Source of the DNA: Chitinophaga sp. H8 | GTDB lineage: Bacteria > Bacteroidota > Bacteroidia > Chitinophagales > Chitinophagaceae | Length of the DNA: 64,000 nt | NCBI RefSeq assembly: GCF_040567655.1 | Contig: NZ_JBEXAC010000002.1 | Span: 2,480,001-2,544,000 of the forward strand | Direction: 5' to 3' | Shown here: in pieces, positions 42,702 to 51,876 of the stretch | Layout: each line of letters starts with the position of its first letter | Position numbering within the stretch: the first letter of the stretch is position 1 | Notes under the pieces: model-generated | The model's input: the letters and a program-made list of their open reading frames with translations, nothing else | Databases searched by the model: none | Told to the model about the DNA's origin: nothing | Made by a program: the position numbers and the translations under genes

Positions 42702-43868
42702 ATGGCTATGGACCAGCAACATATTGAATCCTTACTGCAAAAATTTGCTTCCGGCAGTATCTCGGAAGCGGAACAGCGTACCCTGACTGATTATATGTCG
42801 ACGGTAGACGAACCGCTTTTTAAAGCACTGATGGCGCAATATGAGCATATTGTACAAACCCAGGGTGTACCGGGAGTGGCGGATGAGGCATTATACCAGC
42901 GTATTCAGCAACGTATAGCCGGGATTGCCAGTCCGGAACGTCCGGTTATCCGGCGGCAGTGGTATATGGCAGCAGCAGCTGCTATATTATTGTTGCTGGC
43001 AGCAGGAGGGGTATACCGGTATTTACGGCAGGCACCGCAGCAACCCATGATTGTGCATCATGCGCCTGAACAGGATGTATCGCCAGGAGGCAATAAAGCG
43101 GTACTGACGCTGGCAGATGGATCGCAGGTAACGCTGGACAGTGCCGGCAATCAGGTAATTGCACGTGGAAGTACGGCTATAAAGCAACAGCATGGGCAAT
43201 TACAGTATACCGTACAAAAAACGGCGGCGGTAAGTTATCATACGCTTTCCACCCCACGTGGGGGCCAGTTCCAGTTATTACTGCCTGATGGTACCCGTGT
43301 ATGGCTAAACGCTGCTTCCATGCTCCGGTACCCTACCGCTTTTGCTGGTAAGGAACGGGTGGTGGAATTACAGGGGCAAGGATACTTTGAAGTCGCTAAA
43401 AACGCAGACCAGCCCTTTAAGGTAGTGGTAAAAGAAATGGAAGTACAGGTGCTGGGAACAGCATTTGATATTATGGCTTATCAGGAAGAAGGCAGGGTGA
43501 ACACCACCTTACAGACAGGCGCGGTACGTGTAAAACATGGGGTGTCGGAAAAGTTGCTAAAGCCCGGCCAACAGGCAGTGCTGCATACAGCAGACCATTC
43601 TCTGGCGGTACAGGAAGTGGATGTAGCGCAGGCAATCGCCTGGAAAACCGGTTTCTTTGAATTTGATAATGAACGGTTGTCGGTGATCATGCGGCAGATA
43701 GCCCGCTGGTATGATGTAGAAGTGGACTATGGTGAAATAAATGACCGCAAACGATTTGGTGGGCGCATCAGCAGAAACCTGCCTTTATCTCAGGTACTGC
43801 GTATCCTGGAAGCCAACGGAGCGATATTCCGTCTGGAAGGAAAAGTATTGAAAGTAGTTTCGAAATAA
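42702..43868 (+). CDS. FecR-family anti-sigma factor
   Basis: 388-residue inner-membrane anti-sigma; the ATG at 42702 is preferred to a TTG at 42672. The cytoplasmic sigma-binding part begins MDQQHIESLLQKFASGSI. One membrane helix is at about 88-106 (MAAAAAILLLLAAGGVYRYL). The periplasmic FecR domain shows GGQFQLLLPDGTRVWLNAAS, GQGYFEVAKNA and VQVLGTAFDIMAY. The C-terminal DUF4974 domain has MRQIARWYDVEVDYG. It should relay occupancy of the SusC at 44084-47494 to the sigma factor encoded just upstream. Unusually, 215 bp separate it from SusC, compared with 39 and 80 bp in the other two sets. Confidence 0.93.
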   Translation: MAMDQQHIESLLQKFASGSISEAEQRTLTDYMSTVDEPLFKALMAQYEHIVQTQGVPGVADEALYQRIQQRIAGIASPERPVIRRQWYMAAAAAILLLLAAGGVYRYLRQAPQQPMIVHHAPEQDVSPGGNKAVLTLADGSQVTLDSAGNQVIARGSTAIKQQHGQLQYTVQKTAAVSYHTLSTPRGGQFQLLLPDGTRVWLNAASMLRYPTAFAGKERVVELQGQGYFEVAKNADQPFKVVVKEMEVQVLGTAFDIMAYQEEGRVNTTLQTGAVRVKHGVSEKLLKPGQQAVLHTADHSLAVQEVDVAQAIAWKTGFFEFDNERLSVIMRQIARWYDVEVDYGEINDRKRFGGRISRNLPLSQVLRILEANGAIFRLEGKVLKVVSK

Positions 43869-43975
43869 TAATACCTGACCGGTGCCTTCACCACGTATAG
43901 CCCGGCAGGATAAGCGTAAATGAAAAAATGATACACGTTATGAAAGCTGAAACAGGATAACAAAGTGATGCCCAT

Positions 43976-44006
43976 AAAAAACCGGAAGCGCTGCAAACAC
44001 TTCCGG
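43976..44006 (-). terminator. Leftward intrinsic terminator inside the FecR-SusC gap
   Basis: CCGGAAG (43982-43988) pairs with CTTCCGG (44000-44006) around an 11-base loop. The A-run 43976-43981 gives a U6 tail only to a minus-strand transcript. Both flanking genes are on the + strand, so this terminator implies a separate leftward RNA. Confidence 0.7.
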
Positions 44007-44070
44007 CTATAAGTCTGGGCCTCCCGAAAAAATTAGTCCCGTCAAGAACTATTATTCTCACAATTCCCAA
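43976..44070 (-). ncRNA. Candidate cis-antisense small RNA against the SusC leader
   Basis: Leftward unit of about 95 nt predicted in the FecR-SusC gap. A perfect -7 element TACTTTTG lies on the minus strand at 44084-44077, putting the RNA start near 44070. A hairpin followed by six U residues ends it at 43976-43981. The -33 position is weak (TTAC). The RNA would be fully complementary to the SusC mRNA leader. Antisense RNAs in the same place, between anti-sigma and susC, are known in Bacteroides PULs (DonS), where they repress the locus. This is a prediction from signals only; the exact 5' end is approximate. Confidence 0.5.
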
Positions 44071-44076
44071 ACACTG

Positions 44077-44084
44077 CAAAAGTA
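44077..44084 (-). promoter_or_regulatory. -7 element for the antisense transcript
   Basis: TACTTTTG read on the minus strand exactly fits TAnnTTTG. It overlaps the first base of the possible SusC start at 44084. No good -33 element is seen at the expected distance, so strength is doubtful. Confidence 0.45.
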
Positions 44085-47000
44085 TGAATTTAAACTTTAG
44101 TGGTAAGGTTTCCTGTGTGAGGAAACTCCCCGCTGTCTGGTTTTGCCACATGGCAGAATCTGCTGACACCACTGGAAGACATTGTCTCCGACGTAAACTG
44201 TTCCGTGTTATGAAACTGACCGCCTTTTTACTGCTTATTGCCTGTCTGCACATCAGCGCAAAAGGAGTATCCCAACAGGTCACCATTTCAGTGAAAAAGG
44301 TGTCGCTGAAAAAATTCTTCAAAGAAGTAACCCGGCAAACGGGGATGTCGGTGGTATACGACGAAGCATTGCTGGCAGTCACCACGCCGGTGACGATCGA
44401 TGTGAAGGATGTGCCTGTGAAAGAAGTGCTGGACAAATGCCTGAAAGACCAACCTATCTCCTATATCATTGAGGGCAACAGCCTGATCATTAAAGGACTG
44501 CCTGTAAAAGCACCTGTAACGGTTACCGATACCCTGATCCGCGTCAGCGGCAGGATTACCGATGAAAAGGGAGAACCGGTACCAGGAGGAAATGTAAGGA
44601 TTAAAGGTGCTTCTATTGGTACGGCTGCTGATGCCAACGGGAACTATTCCCTGCAGCTGCGCGGGCCTAAGGATACGCTGGTGTATACTTACATTGGCAG
44701 CGTGGAACAGGAAATACCTGCTGCTGGCCGTGCGGTCATCAACGTAAAACTGGTTTCCCAGACCTCCCCGCTCAGTGAAGTAGTGGTAGTGGGATACGGT
44801 ACCCAGAAGAAGGCGGATGTAACCGGCTCTATCGCTACTGTAAAAGGAGAGGTGCTCACCAAAGCACCTACGCCCAACCTGGCCAATGCACTTACCGGAA
44901 AAATTACCGGGGTGATCACCACACAACAAAGCGGAAAACCTGGCTTTGATGATCCTACTTTTCTGATCCGTGGTAAAAGCACTTTTGGAGATAATACAGC
45001 CCTGGTGCTGGTGGATGGGGTGGAACGTTCTATGAGCAGGATAGATCCCAATGAAATTGAAAGTGTAACGGTATTGAAAGACGCTGCTTCCGCAGCAGTA
45101 TATGGTGCCAGAGGGGCGAATGGTGTAGTGCTGATTACTACGAAGCGTGGCAAAGCAGGCAAAACAAAGTTCTCCTATACGGGGAATGTGGGTTTTCAAC
45201 AGCCTACTATCGTTCCCAAATTAATGAATGCTTATGATTATGCTACTTACCTGAACATCGCCAAAGTAAACCAGGGAGAAGCACCCCGCTTCACACCGGA
45301 TCAGGTGGAAAAATTCAGAACAGGCGAACTACCATCTACCAACTGGTGGAAGTCTACCCTGAAAGACAGGGCCGCGATACAACAGCATAACCTTACTTTA
45401 AGCGGCGGCAATGCTACCGGTACCAAATACTTTGTATCACTGGGCTATCTGGACCAGGATGGATTGTACGACCTGTCCAGTTTTAAAAGATATAACCTGC
45501 GTGCCAATATTGATAACCAGGTAACGCCCAGTCTGGCAATCAGTCTGGACATTGGCGGCCGGTTTGAAAACCTGAGCCAGTCGGCCGTAGGGGATGGGCT
45601 TTTCAGTACCATTATCAATTCCAAACCTACGGAACGTGCTTATGTACCCGATGCTGTAAAAGCAGGCGGACTGGGCTCCAACGGGCAAAATGCCAGCCCT
45701 GTCGGCCAGGCCAATAACTCAGGATATAATAAAACCAATAACAACGTATTCCAGGGTACTTTGCAGGCAGTGTATACGGCTCCTTTTGTGAAAGGGCTGA
45801 GTGCCAAGTTGCGTTACTCGTACGACCGTTTCTTTTCAGATGCCAAAACTTTTACGACTAATTATACCTACTACAATTACGACCGTGTAAATGATTTGTA
45901 TACCCCATTTAAATCGGGTGGCGGTACTAATTTATACGATGGGTCTTCCAATGATGGCTTAAGGACTTTACAAACGTTTTTAAACTATGACCGGGAATTT
46001 GGGATGCATAATGTATCGGGGTTATTGCTGTTTGAACAATCGGCTTACAACTCCCAGAACCTGCAGGCTTCCAGGGTACAGTATATTTCTACTGCAATAG
46101 ACCAGCTATTTGCGGGGCCTACCCTGAATCAAACCAACGGAGGATCTGCCACAGAAACAGCCCGGCGGGGATATGTGGGTAGGGTGAATTATGAATATGC
46201 GCACAAGTATATGTTCCAGGCCAACTTCCGTTATGATGGTTCTTTTAACTTCCCCAATGGCAAACGCTGGGGTTTCTTCCCGGCAGTATCTGCGGGCTGG
46301 AGAATAGATCAGGAAACATTTATGAAGGACGTGTCTTTTATCAGCAACCTGAAGTTGCGGGCTTCCTACGGACAGTTTGGTAATGACCGGGTACCGGCAT
46401 TCCAATATCTTTCCGGCTTCAGGTTTGGCCCCGGATCTGTGATCGGTGGTAATTACCAGAGCGGTATCGGCGACATCGGTATCCCCAATCCGGACATTAC
46501 CTGGGAAACAGCTACCAACACAGACATCGGACTGGAGTTTGGTATCCTGGATGGTAAAGTTTCGGGAGAGGTGAATTATTTCTATAAGCGCACTAAAAAT
46601 ATCCTGTTGCCCAGGAATGCTTCCGTACCTGAAACCTTTGGGGCTACGTTGCCTTATGAAAATATAGGCGTGGTAGATAATAAAGGGATGGAAGCAGTGC
46701 TACGCTACCGGAACAGGTTTGGTGAAGTGACATTGCTGGCTGAAGGAAACATAACTTACTCCAGGAGTAAGGTGATATTTATGGACGAGCCAACAGATGT
46801 GGAAAGCAGGATTAAACGTACAGGCCAGCCTTTTGATCAGTTCTTTGCCCTGGAAGGAATAGGTATATTCCAGACGCAGGATGAAATCAACAAAGCACCT
46901 GACCAGGATGGTAATGGCAACCAGTCGATTAAGCCGGGCGATTTAAAATACCTGGATTATAACAACGACGGAAAAATTGATGGTAAAGATATACATCGGG

Positions 47001-47494
47001 TAGGCAAGGGAGATATCCCTAATGTGATCTTCGGGTTTAACCTTTCAATGAACTATAAAGGTTTTGATCTTACCGCAGCATTCCAGGGGGCTACCGGTTT
47101 TCAGCAGTACCTGAGATTTGATCCGTTTAATCTGGAGGCCAATGCATTGGCTATGTTTAAGGATTCCTGGACACCGGACAATCCTGGTGCCAAATATCCT
47201 GCTTTGTATGCCGGTACACGTCAAAACAACCGGTTGTCGTCCTCTTTCTGGTTGTATGACGCTACCTATCTCAAATTAAGGAACCTGGAACTGGCGTATA
47301 CTATTGGTAAAAATGAGTTGTTCCGCAAAGCAGGCATTCAGCATGTGCGTGTATTTGTATCCGGGAATAATCTGCTGCGCTTTTCCAAAATGAAGGATTT
47401 TGATCCGGAAACGCCGAATATCAACCCGGATAGCAAAGCATATTATTATCCGCAAATGAAAACGTATAACCTTGGTGTGAATGTTGAATTTTAA
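44084..47494 (+). CDS. SusC/RagA TonB-dependent transporter with STN domain
   Basis: Up to 1136 residues. The ATG at 44084 gives a long polar N-region before the hydrophobic signal. The ATG at 44210 (MKLTAFLLLIACLHISAKG) gives a standard signal peptide and 1094 residues. Long N-regions of this type seem usual in Chitinophaga SusC proteins, so the choice is open. The STN domain has FFKEVTRQTGMSVVYDEALL and VPVKEVLDKCLKDQP. Then follow a carboxypeptidase-like domain (VPGGNVRIKGASIGTAADAN), the plug (SEVVVVGYGTQKKADVTGSI, VYGARGANGVVLITTKRGK) and a barrel ending GVNVEF. It forms the importer with the SusD encoded 12 bp downstream. A candidate antisense RNA covers its leader. Confidence 0.93.
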   Translation: MNLNFSGKVSCVRKLPAVWFCHMAESADTTGRHCLRRKLFRVMKLTAFLLLIACLHISAKGVSQQVTISVKKVSLKKFFKEVTRQTGMSVVYDEALLAVTTPVTIDVKDVPVKEVLDKCLKDQPISYIIEGNSLIIKGLPVKAPVTVTDTLIRVSGRITDEKGEPVPGGNVRIKGASIGTAADANGNYSLQLRGPKDTLVYTYIGSVEQEIPAAGRAVINVKLVSQTSPLSEVVVVGYGTQKKADVTGSIATVKGEVLTKAPTPNLANALTGKITGVITTQQSGKPGFDDPTFLIRGKSTFGDNTALVLVDGVERSMSRIDPNEIESVTVLKDAASAAVYGARGANGVVLITTKRGKAGKTKFSYTGNVGFQQPTIVPKLMNAYDYATYLNIAKVNQGEAPRFTPDQVEKFRTGELPSTNWWKSTLKDRAAIQQHNLTLSGGNATGTKYFVSLGYLDQDGLYDLSSFKRYNLRANIDNQVTPSLAISLDIGGRFENLSQSAVGDGLFSTIINSKPTERAYVPDAVKAGGLGSNGQNASPVGQANNSGYNKTNNNVFQGTLQAVYTAPFVKGLSAKLRYSYDRFFSDAKTFTTNYTYYNYDRVNDLYTPFKSGGGTNLYDGSSNDGLRTLQTFLNYDREFGMHNVSGLLLFEQSAYNSQNLQASRVQYISTAIDQLFAGPTLNQTNGGSATETARRGYVGRVNYEYAHKYMFQANFRYDGSFNFPNGKRWGFFPAVSAGWRIDQETFMKDVSFISNLKLRASYGQFGNDRVPAFQYLSGFRFGPGSVIGGNYQSGIGDIGIPNPDITWETATNTDIGLEFGILDGKVSGEVNYFYKRTKNILLPRNASVPETFGATLPYENIGVVDNKGMEAVLRYRNRFGEVTLLAEGNITYSRSKVIFMDEPTDVESRIKRTGQPFDQFFALEGIGIFQTQDEINKAPDQDGNGNQSIKPGDLKYLDYNNDGKIDGKDIHRVGKGDIPNVIFGFNLSMNYKGFDLTAAFQGATGFQQYLRFDPFNLEANALAMFKDSWTPDNPGAKYPALYAGTRQNNRLSSSFWLYDATYLKLRNLELAYTIGKNELFRKAGIQHVRVFVSGNNLLRFSKMKDFDPETPNINPDSKAYYYPQMKTYNLGVNVEF

Positions 47495-47506
47495 ATTCTT
47501 ACGATA

Positions 47507-49159
47507 ATGAGATCATTCTATATAAAGACACTTACTTTTTTCTTCCTGCTGGCGATGGGTGTGGCAGGATGTAAAAAGGATTTCCTAAACAGACAACCAC
47601 TAGATATTATTTCAAATGAAGATGTGTTTAAAGATGAAGCCCTGACGCTTACCTATCTGTATAACATTTATGATTACATGCCGGTAGGATACGGGCTTTA
47701 CCAGATGGAAGGACAGAATGTACTTTCCGGGCTGGGGATCACCGATCTGCTGGATGGCAGTACAGACCTGCTGCGTTCACCCTCCTCCTGGAATGAAAGT
47801 AATTCCGTGATGATTCCCGGATTGATAGCAGCTACTTACAACCCGCTGGAAAACTGGGGCCGCAGTTACCAGGCTATCCGGAAGGTGCATAACCTTTTAA
47901 ATGGCTTAAGTAACAGTCCGCTGGAAGAAAAATTCAAAACACGGGTAATGGCAGAAGCAAGGTTTGTACGGGCCTTTCTTTACTTTGACCTTACCCGCCG
48001 TTATGGCAATATTCCGCTTATTACCAAACTGCAGTCGTTTGAAAACGTAGATTCTTTACTAGTAGCACCTACCCCTGCCACCGAAGTATATGATTTCATA
48101 GACCAGGAGCTGACCGCTATTGCAGAGATCCTGCCATCAGCAGGAGATTTATCCCCGGCAGAGCTGGGGCGTGCTACAAAAGAAGCGGCATGGGCATTGA
48201 ATGGCAGATCCCTGCTCTTTGCCAAAAAGTATGAACGTTCTGCCGTGTTCTCCAAAAAAGTAATAGACAGTGATGTTTTTCACCTGGCGGCTGATTACAA
48301 TGCACTGTTTCAATCGCACGGCGGAAATAAAGAGGTCATCTTTGAAGTGATGTTTAATGGCACCAACAAGGGACATGCCTTTGATAATCTTTTTCTGCCA
48401 CCCAGCATAGATAATGGATGGGGATCTCAAACATTGCCTACCCAGGAAATGGTGGACTCGTATGAAATGAGCAATGGGAAAGCGATCACAGAAAGTGGTT
48501 CCGGATATGATCCGCAAAATCCCTATGTGAACAGAGATAAACGTTTTTATGCCAGCATCATTTATGAGGGCGCCAGTATAAAAGGTAAAACGATTCATAC
48601 TGCTTACCTGCAGCCGGATGATGGTGCTTTCCTGGAAGGAAGGACCATTACGGGATATTACATCCGGAAGTTTATTGATGAAACCATTCCTTTTGCCGAG
48701 CTTGATTTTAACGGCAGCAAAACCAGCTGGAAGGAACTGCGCCTGGGTGAAGTGTTGCTGAACTATGCCGAGGCAAAAAATGAAGCCAGTGGTCCGGACC
48801 AAACTGTATATGATGCGATCAATCATGTGCGGGCAGTACATGGTGGCTTACCGGGTATCGCTACCGGATTAGGCAAACAAGCCATGTTTGAAAAGATTGT
48901 ACAGGAAAGAAAGGTGGAGCTGGCTTTTGAAGGGCACCGGTTCTGGGACCTGAGAAGGTGGAAGCTGGCAGAGCAGGTACTGAACAATAAATACTTTCAT
49001 GGGATGAAAATAACTACGAATAATAATGGATTGCATTATGAAGTAGTAGAGATCACTAATGTGCCCAAACAGGTATTTCTGCCCAAACATTACCTGATGC
49101 CTTTCCCTTTGGCTGAAATAAACAAGAATAAAAACCTGGTACAGAATACAGGATATTAA
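47507..49159 (+). CDS. SusD/RagB-family glycan-binding lipoprotein
   Basis: 550-residue lipoprotein with a hydrophobic signal ending VAGC, then KKDFLNRQPLDIISNEDVF. Family landmarks are RVMAEARFVRAFLYFDLTRR, LRLGEVLLNYAEAKNEASG and QERKVELAFEGHRFWDLRRW, and the C-terminus ends QNTGY. It partners the SusC 12 bp upstream and is followed after 68 bp by a beta-helix lipoprotein, in the same orientation, likely in one operon. Confidence 0.95.
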   Translation: MRSFYIKTLTFFFLLAMGVAGCKKDFLNRQPLDIISNEDVFKDEALTLTYLYNIYDYMPVGYGLYQMEGQNVLSGLGITDLLDGSTDLLRSPSSWNESNSVMIPGLIAATYNPLENWGRSYQAIRKVHNLLNGLSNSPLEEKFKTRVMAEARFVRAFLYFDLTRRYGNIPLITKLQSFENVDSLLVAPTPATEVYDFIDQELTAIAEILPSAGDLSPAELGRATKEAAWALNGRSLLFAKKYERSAVFSKKVIDSDVFHLAADYNALFQSHGGNKEVIFEVMFNGTNKGHAFDNLFLPPSIDNGWGSQTLPTQEMVDSYEMSNGKAITESGSGYDPQNPYVNRDKRFYASIIYEGASIKGKTIHTAYLQPDDGAFLEGRTITGYYIRKFIDETIPFAELDFNGSKTSWKELRLGEVLLNYAEAKNEASGPDQTVYDAINHVRAVHGGLPGIATGLGKQAMFEKIVQERKVELAFEGHRFWDLRRWKLAEQVLNNKYFHGMKITTNNNGLHYEVVEITNVPKQVFLPKHYLMPFPLAEINKNKNLVQNTGY

Positions 49160-49227
49160 AAGACAACCGGCAGGCTGTTGACGCTACAGGTATGGCCTGC
49201 CGGTTTGACCATATAAAATCATTGATC

Positions 49228-50793
49228 ATGAAAGCATGTATAATATGCATCCTGTTAATGATGCAGCTGGCGTATGCCTGCAAAAAATCCGGTATGGACA
49301 ATGCGCGGCTGGAGCTGGTATCCGGTAAAACCTATTATGTAGATGCACAAAATGGAGATGATACGAAGAGTGGCACCAGTGAAGCCCTGGCATGGAAAAC
49401 CTTATCAAAGGTAAATGCTACCACATTCCAGCCGGGCGACAGCCTGCTGCTGAAGCGTGGTAGCGTGTGGGCAGCACAGTTATATCCAAAAGGAAATGGT
49501 ACGGCTACCAATCCTATCACGATCGGCGCTTATGGTACTGGCAACCGGCCACTGATTGCGCTGGGTGGTACTGTAGGGGGTGCCGTGTATTTGTTTAACC
49601 AGTCTAACTGGACGATTCAACATCTGGAAGTAACCAACCAGGCCAGCAGCCGGGGCACTACTTTCCGTTCTGGTATCCTGGTGCAGAATGAAGGTGGGGG
49701 CATTGTTAGCAATATCCGTATCCTGGACAACTATGTGCATAACGTATCCGGCACCTTCCGTTATGGTGCGTTTGATCCACATGCGTTTGGAGGTATCAGC
49801 CTCGTTACTACAGGAACAGCCGGCGCCGATAAGTTTGATAACATCCTGATCCAGGAAAACAGAGTAGAGGCAGCAGGCAGAACAGGCATCGTGGTGTGGG
49901 ATAATGTGTGGAGCGGCGCAGGGCAGGCATCTGAAAATGTAAAGATCAGGCAAAACACGGTAAAAGATATTGACAGCGATGGTATCCTCACTTTTGGTTG
50001 CAATGGTGCCCTGGTAGAATATAATGTAGCCAATACCTGCGGCAACTATGCAGAGTTGGGGCAGTTCAATGGCAGCTGTGCTATCTGGTGTACACGGGGA
50101 GCGGATTGTGTAGTGCAATACAATGAGGCATATAATACCCAAGCCCTGATGGATAATGCAGACGGACAGGCCTTTGACCTGGATTATGATGCCGTGCGGG
50201 GTGTGGTGCAGTATAATTACAGCCATGACAATGCTGGTGGATTTGTACTTTTTATCAATGGGGGTACCACCACCAATAATTGTATCGTGCGCTATAACAT
50301 CAGCCAGAATGATAAAAGGTCATTGATTACTTTTGCTGGTGGCGTTGCGCCTAATTCCCAGATTTATAACAATACTTTCTACATCAAGGCAGGACTGAAC
50401 ACCAATATCATTGACCATAGCTGGGATCTGGATATGACACCCGCTTATGCTTTTAAGAATAATATAGTATATAACCTGGGCAGCGGGGTGTATAAAATAC
50501 CTGGCACTAATGGTGCTTTTGATTACAATCATTATTACGGTAATCATCCCGTCAGTGAACCGGCCGAGCTGCACAAGCTCACCACGGATCCGTTGCTGGT
50601 AAATCCCGGTGGTGGCGGAACAGGGATCGCAACCGTAGATGGTTATCAGCTCCGGGCAGGCTCTCCTGCATTAAATACAGGTGTCGCAATGCCGGGTAAC
50701 GGAGGAAAAGACTATTGGGGAAATGTGATACTGGCAGCAGGAGCACCTAACCGGGGGGCATTTAATGGCGCCGGGATAACAGGTCTGCCATAA
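49228..50793 (+). CDS. Right-handed parallel beta-helix lipoprotein, polysaccharide lyase or glycanase candidate
   Basis: 521-residue lipoprotein; the start at 49228 (MKACIICILLMMQLAYAC) supplies a clear lipobox. The mature protein opens KTYYVDAQNGDDTKSGTSEA, the same entry motif as the beta-helix protein at 20017, and continues with repeated coils (VKIRQNTVKDIDSDGI, CIVRYNISQNDKRS). Parallel beta-helix enzymes of this type include pectate and alginate lyases and some glycosidases. Catalytic residues cannot be identified by eye. Its position directly after SusCD argues that it acts on the imported glycan. An esterase-like hydrolase gene follows 39 bp later. Confidence 0.82.
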   Translation: MKACIICILLMMQLAYACKKSGMDNARLELVSGKTYYVDAQNGDDTKSGTSEALAWKTLSKVNATTFQPGDSLLLKRGSVWAAQLYPKGNGTATNPITIGAYGTGNRPLIALGGTVGGAVYLFNQSNWTIQHLEVTNQASSRGTTFRSGILVQNEGGGIVSNIRILDNYVHNVSGTFRYGAFDPHAFGGISLVTTGTAGADKFDNILIQENRVEAAGRTGIVVWDNVWSGAGQASENVKIRQNTVKDIDSDGILTFGCNGALVEYNVANTCGNYAELGQFNGSCAIWCTRGADCVVQYNEAYNTQALMDNADGQAFDLDYDAVRGVVQYNYSHDNAGGFVLFINGGTTTNNCIVRYNISQNDKRSLITFAGGVAPNSQIYNNTFYIKAGLNTNIIDHSWDLDMTPAYAFKNNIVYNLGSGVYKIPGTNGAFDYNHYYGNHPVSEPAELHKLTTDPLLVNPGGGGTGIATVDGYQLRAGSPALNTGVAMPGNGGKDYWGNVILAAGAPNRGAFNGAGITGLP

Positions 50794-50832
50794 GCTTTGG
50801 CGCAGTATCAACACACGATTAAATTATAACAG

Positions 50833-51720
50833 ATGACAGTATTGACTTATCAGTGGGCACGGACCGGAAAACTGGTGTTCTTTTTTATCTTATTGAGCTG
50901 GACAGCCTTTGCACAGCAGCGCAATGTGCTTCCGGCATTTACGCTGGAAGATGTAGCTTATGGCAATGACCCGCTGCAAAAAATGGATGTATCCCTTGTT
51001 GCTGGCAGAAATGCTGCTACCCCATTGGTGGTGGTGGTACATGGAGGCGGATGGATGGCCGGTGATAAAACAGACGCTGATTTTATGAAAAAGGGATTAA
51101 ACAGTGCCGGCATTAATGTAGTGAATATCAATTACCGGTTGGCTAATAATACGCATATACATTACCGGGAGATTATGCAGGATATGGATGCTGCGCTCAG
51201 GTATGTTACGCAGCATGCCCGGAAATGGAAAATCCGCAGCAAGCGTTTTGTTTTCTGGGGCGGCAGTGCCGGAGGGCATCTGGCGCTTTTATATGCGTAT
51301 GGTTATGATACCCGTCATGTGATCAGTGCCGTGATCAGCCTGGGAGGGCCTACTAAATTGAATGATGTGGTGTCTATGGCGGCGGCAAAGAAACAGGATG
51401 TGGAGGGATTGTTACCTCTGATCACCGGTGAGGCTTATGACAGGGACAGCACCAATGCCGCCTATATTGCTGCCAGCCCTTTTTATGGTAAAACATTAAA
51501 ACCGGCCTTGCTCGTGCATGGGGTTAAAGATGATATTGTACCAATATCACAGTCAGTATTGCTTAGCAAGTTGTTGAGCGACCGGGGCATTGATCATATA
51601 TTTTTCCCGCTCCCTGAAGGAGATCATGGTGGTAATGGTGCGCCGGCAGCCATCAGGGAAGAGCTGAACACGACAATGCTGGAATGGATCCGGAAGTATA
51701 GCCGCAAAAGGCCCGGATGA
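50833..51720 (+). CDS. Secreted alpha/beta hydrolase, BD-FAE-like carbohydrate esterase candidate
   Basis: 295-residue exported hydrolase with signal ending AFAQ. The oxyanion-hole motif HGGGWMAGDK, the nucleophile elbow FWGGSAGGHL (Ser145), VHGVKDDIVPI (catalytic Asp region) and EGDHGGNG (catalytic His) give a complete triad. The pattern resembles BD-FAE and acetylesterase-type enzymes that deacetylate or de-esterify plant cell-wall glycans. It is the last gene of the sigma/FecR/SusCD unit and is followed by a terminator. The exact substrate is inference. Confidence 0.85.
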   Translation: MTVLTYQWARTGKLVFFFILLSWTAFAQQRNVLPAFTLEDVAYGNDPLQKMDVSLVAGRNAATPLVVVVHGGGWMAGDKTDADFMKKGLNSAGINVVNINYRLANNTHIHYREIMQDMDAALRYVTQHARKWKIRSKRFVFWGGSAGGHLALLYAYGYDTRHVISAVISLGGPTKLNDVVSMAAAKKQDVEGLLPLITGEAYDRDSTNAAYIAASPFYGKTLKPALLVHGVKDDIVPISQSVLLSKLLSDRGIDHIFFPLPEGDHGGNGAPAAIREELNTTMLEWIRKYSRKRPG

Positions 51721-51775
51721 ATTTGATGGCAGAACAAAGCCAAATCCTTAAATTGTGCAGATTGCTGATTTTAAG

Positions 51776-51805
51776 AGGTTGCTAACAATTGTTGGCAACC
51801 TTTTT
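51776..51805 (+). terminator. Intrinsic terminator after the alpha/beta hydrolase
   Basis: AGGTTGC (51776-51782) pairs with GCAACCT (51795-51801). The interior AACAATTGTT is itself palindromic, so the stem runs almost to the tip. A T-run follows. It marks the end of the third sigma-regulated PUL. Confidence 0.85.
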
Positions 51806-51876
51806 GACTTCAGGGCATCCATATATTGGAAGATTTCCACACCTTTATAGTATAACAAGAAGGAAAATAACGGCTT

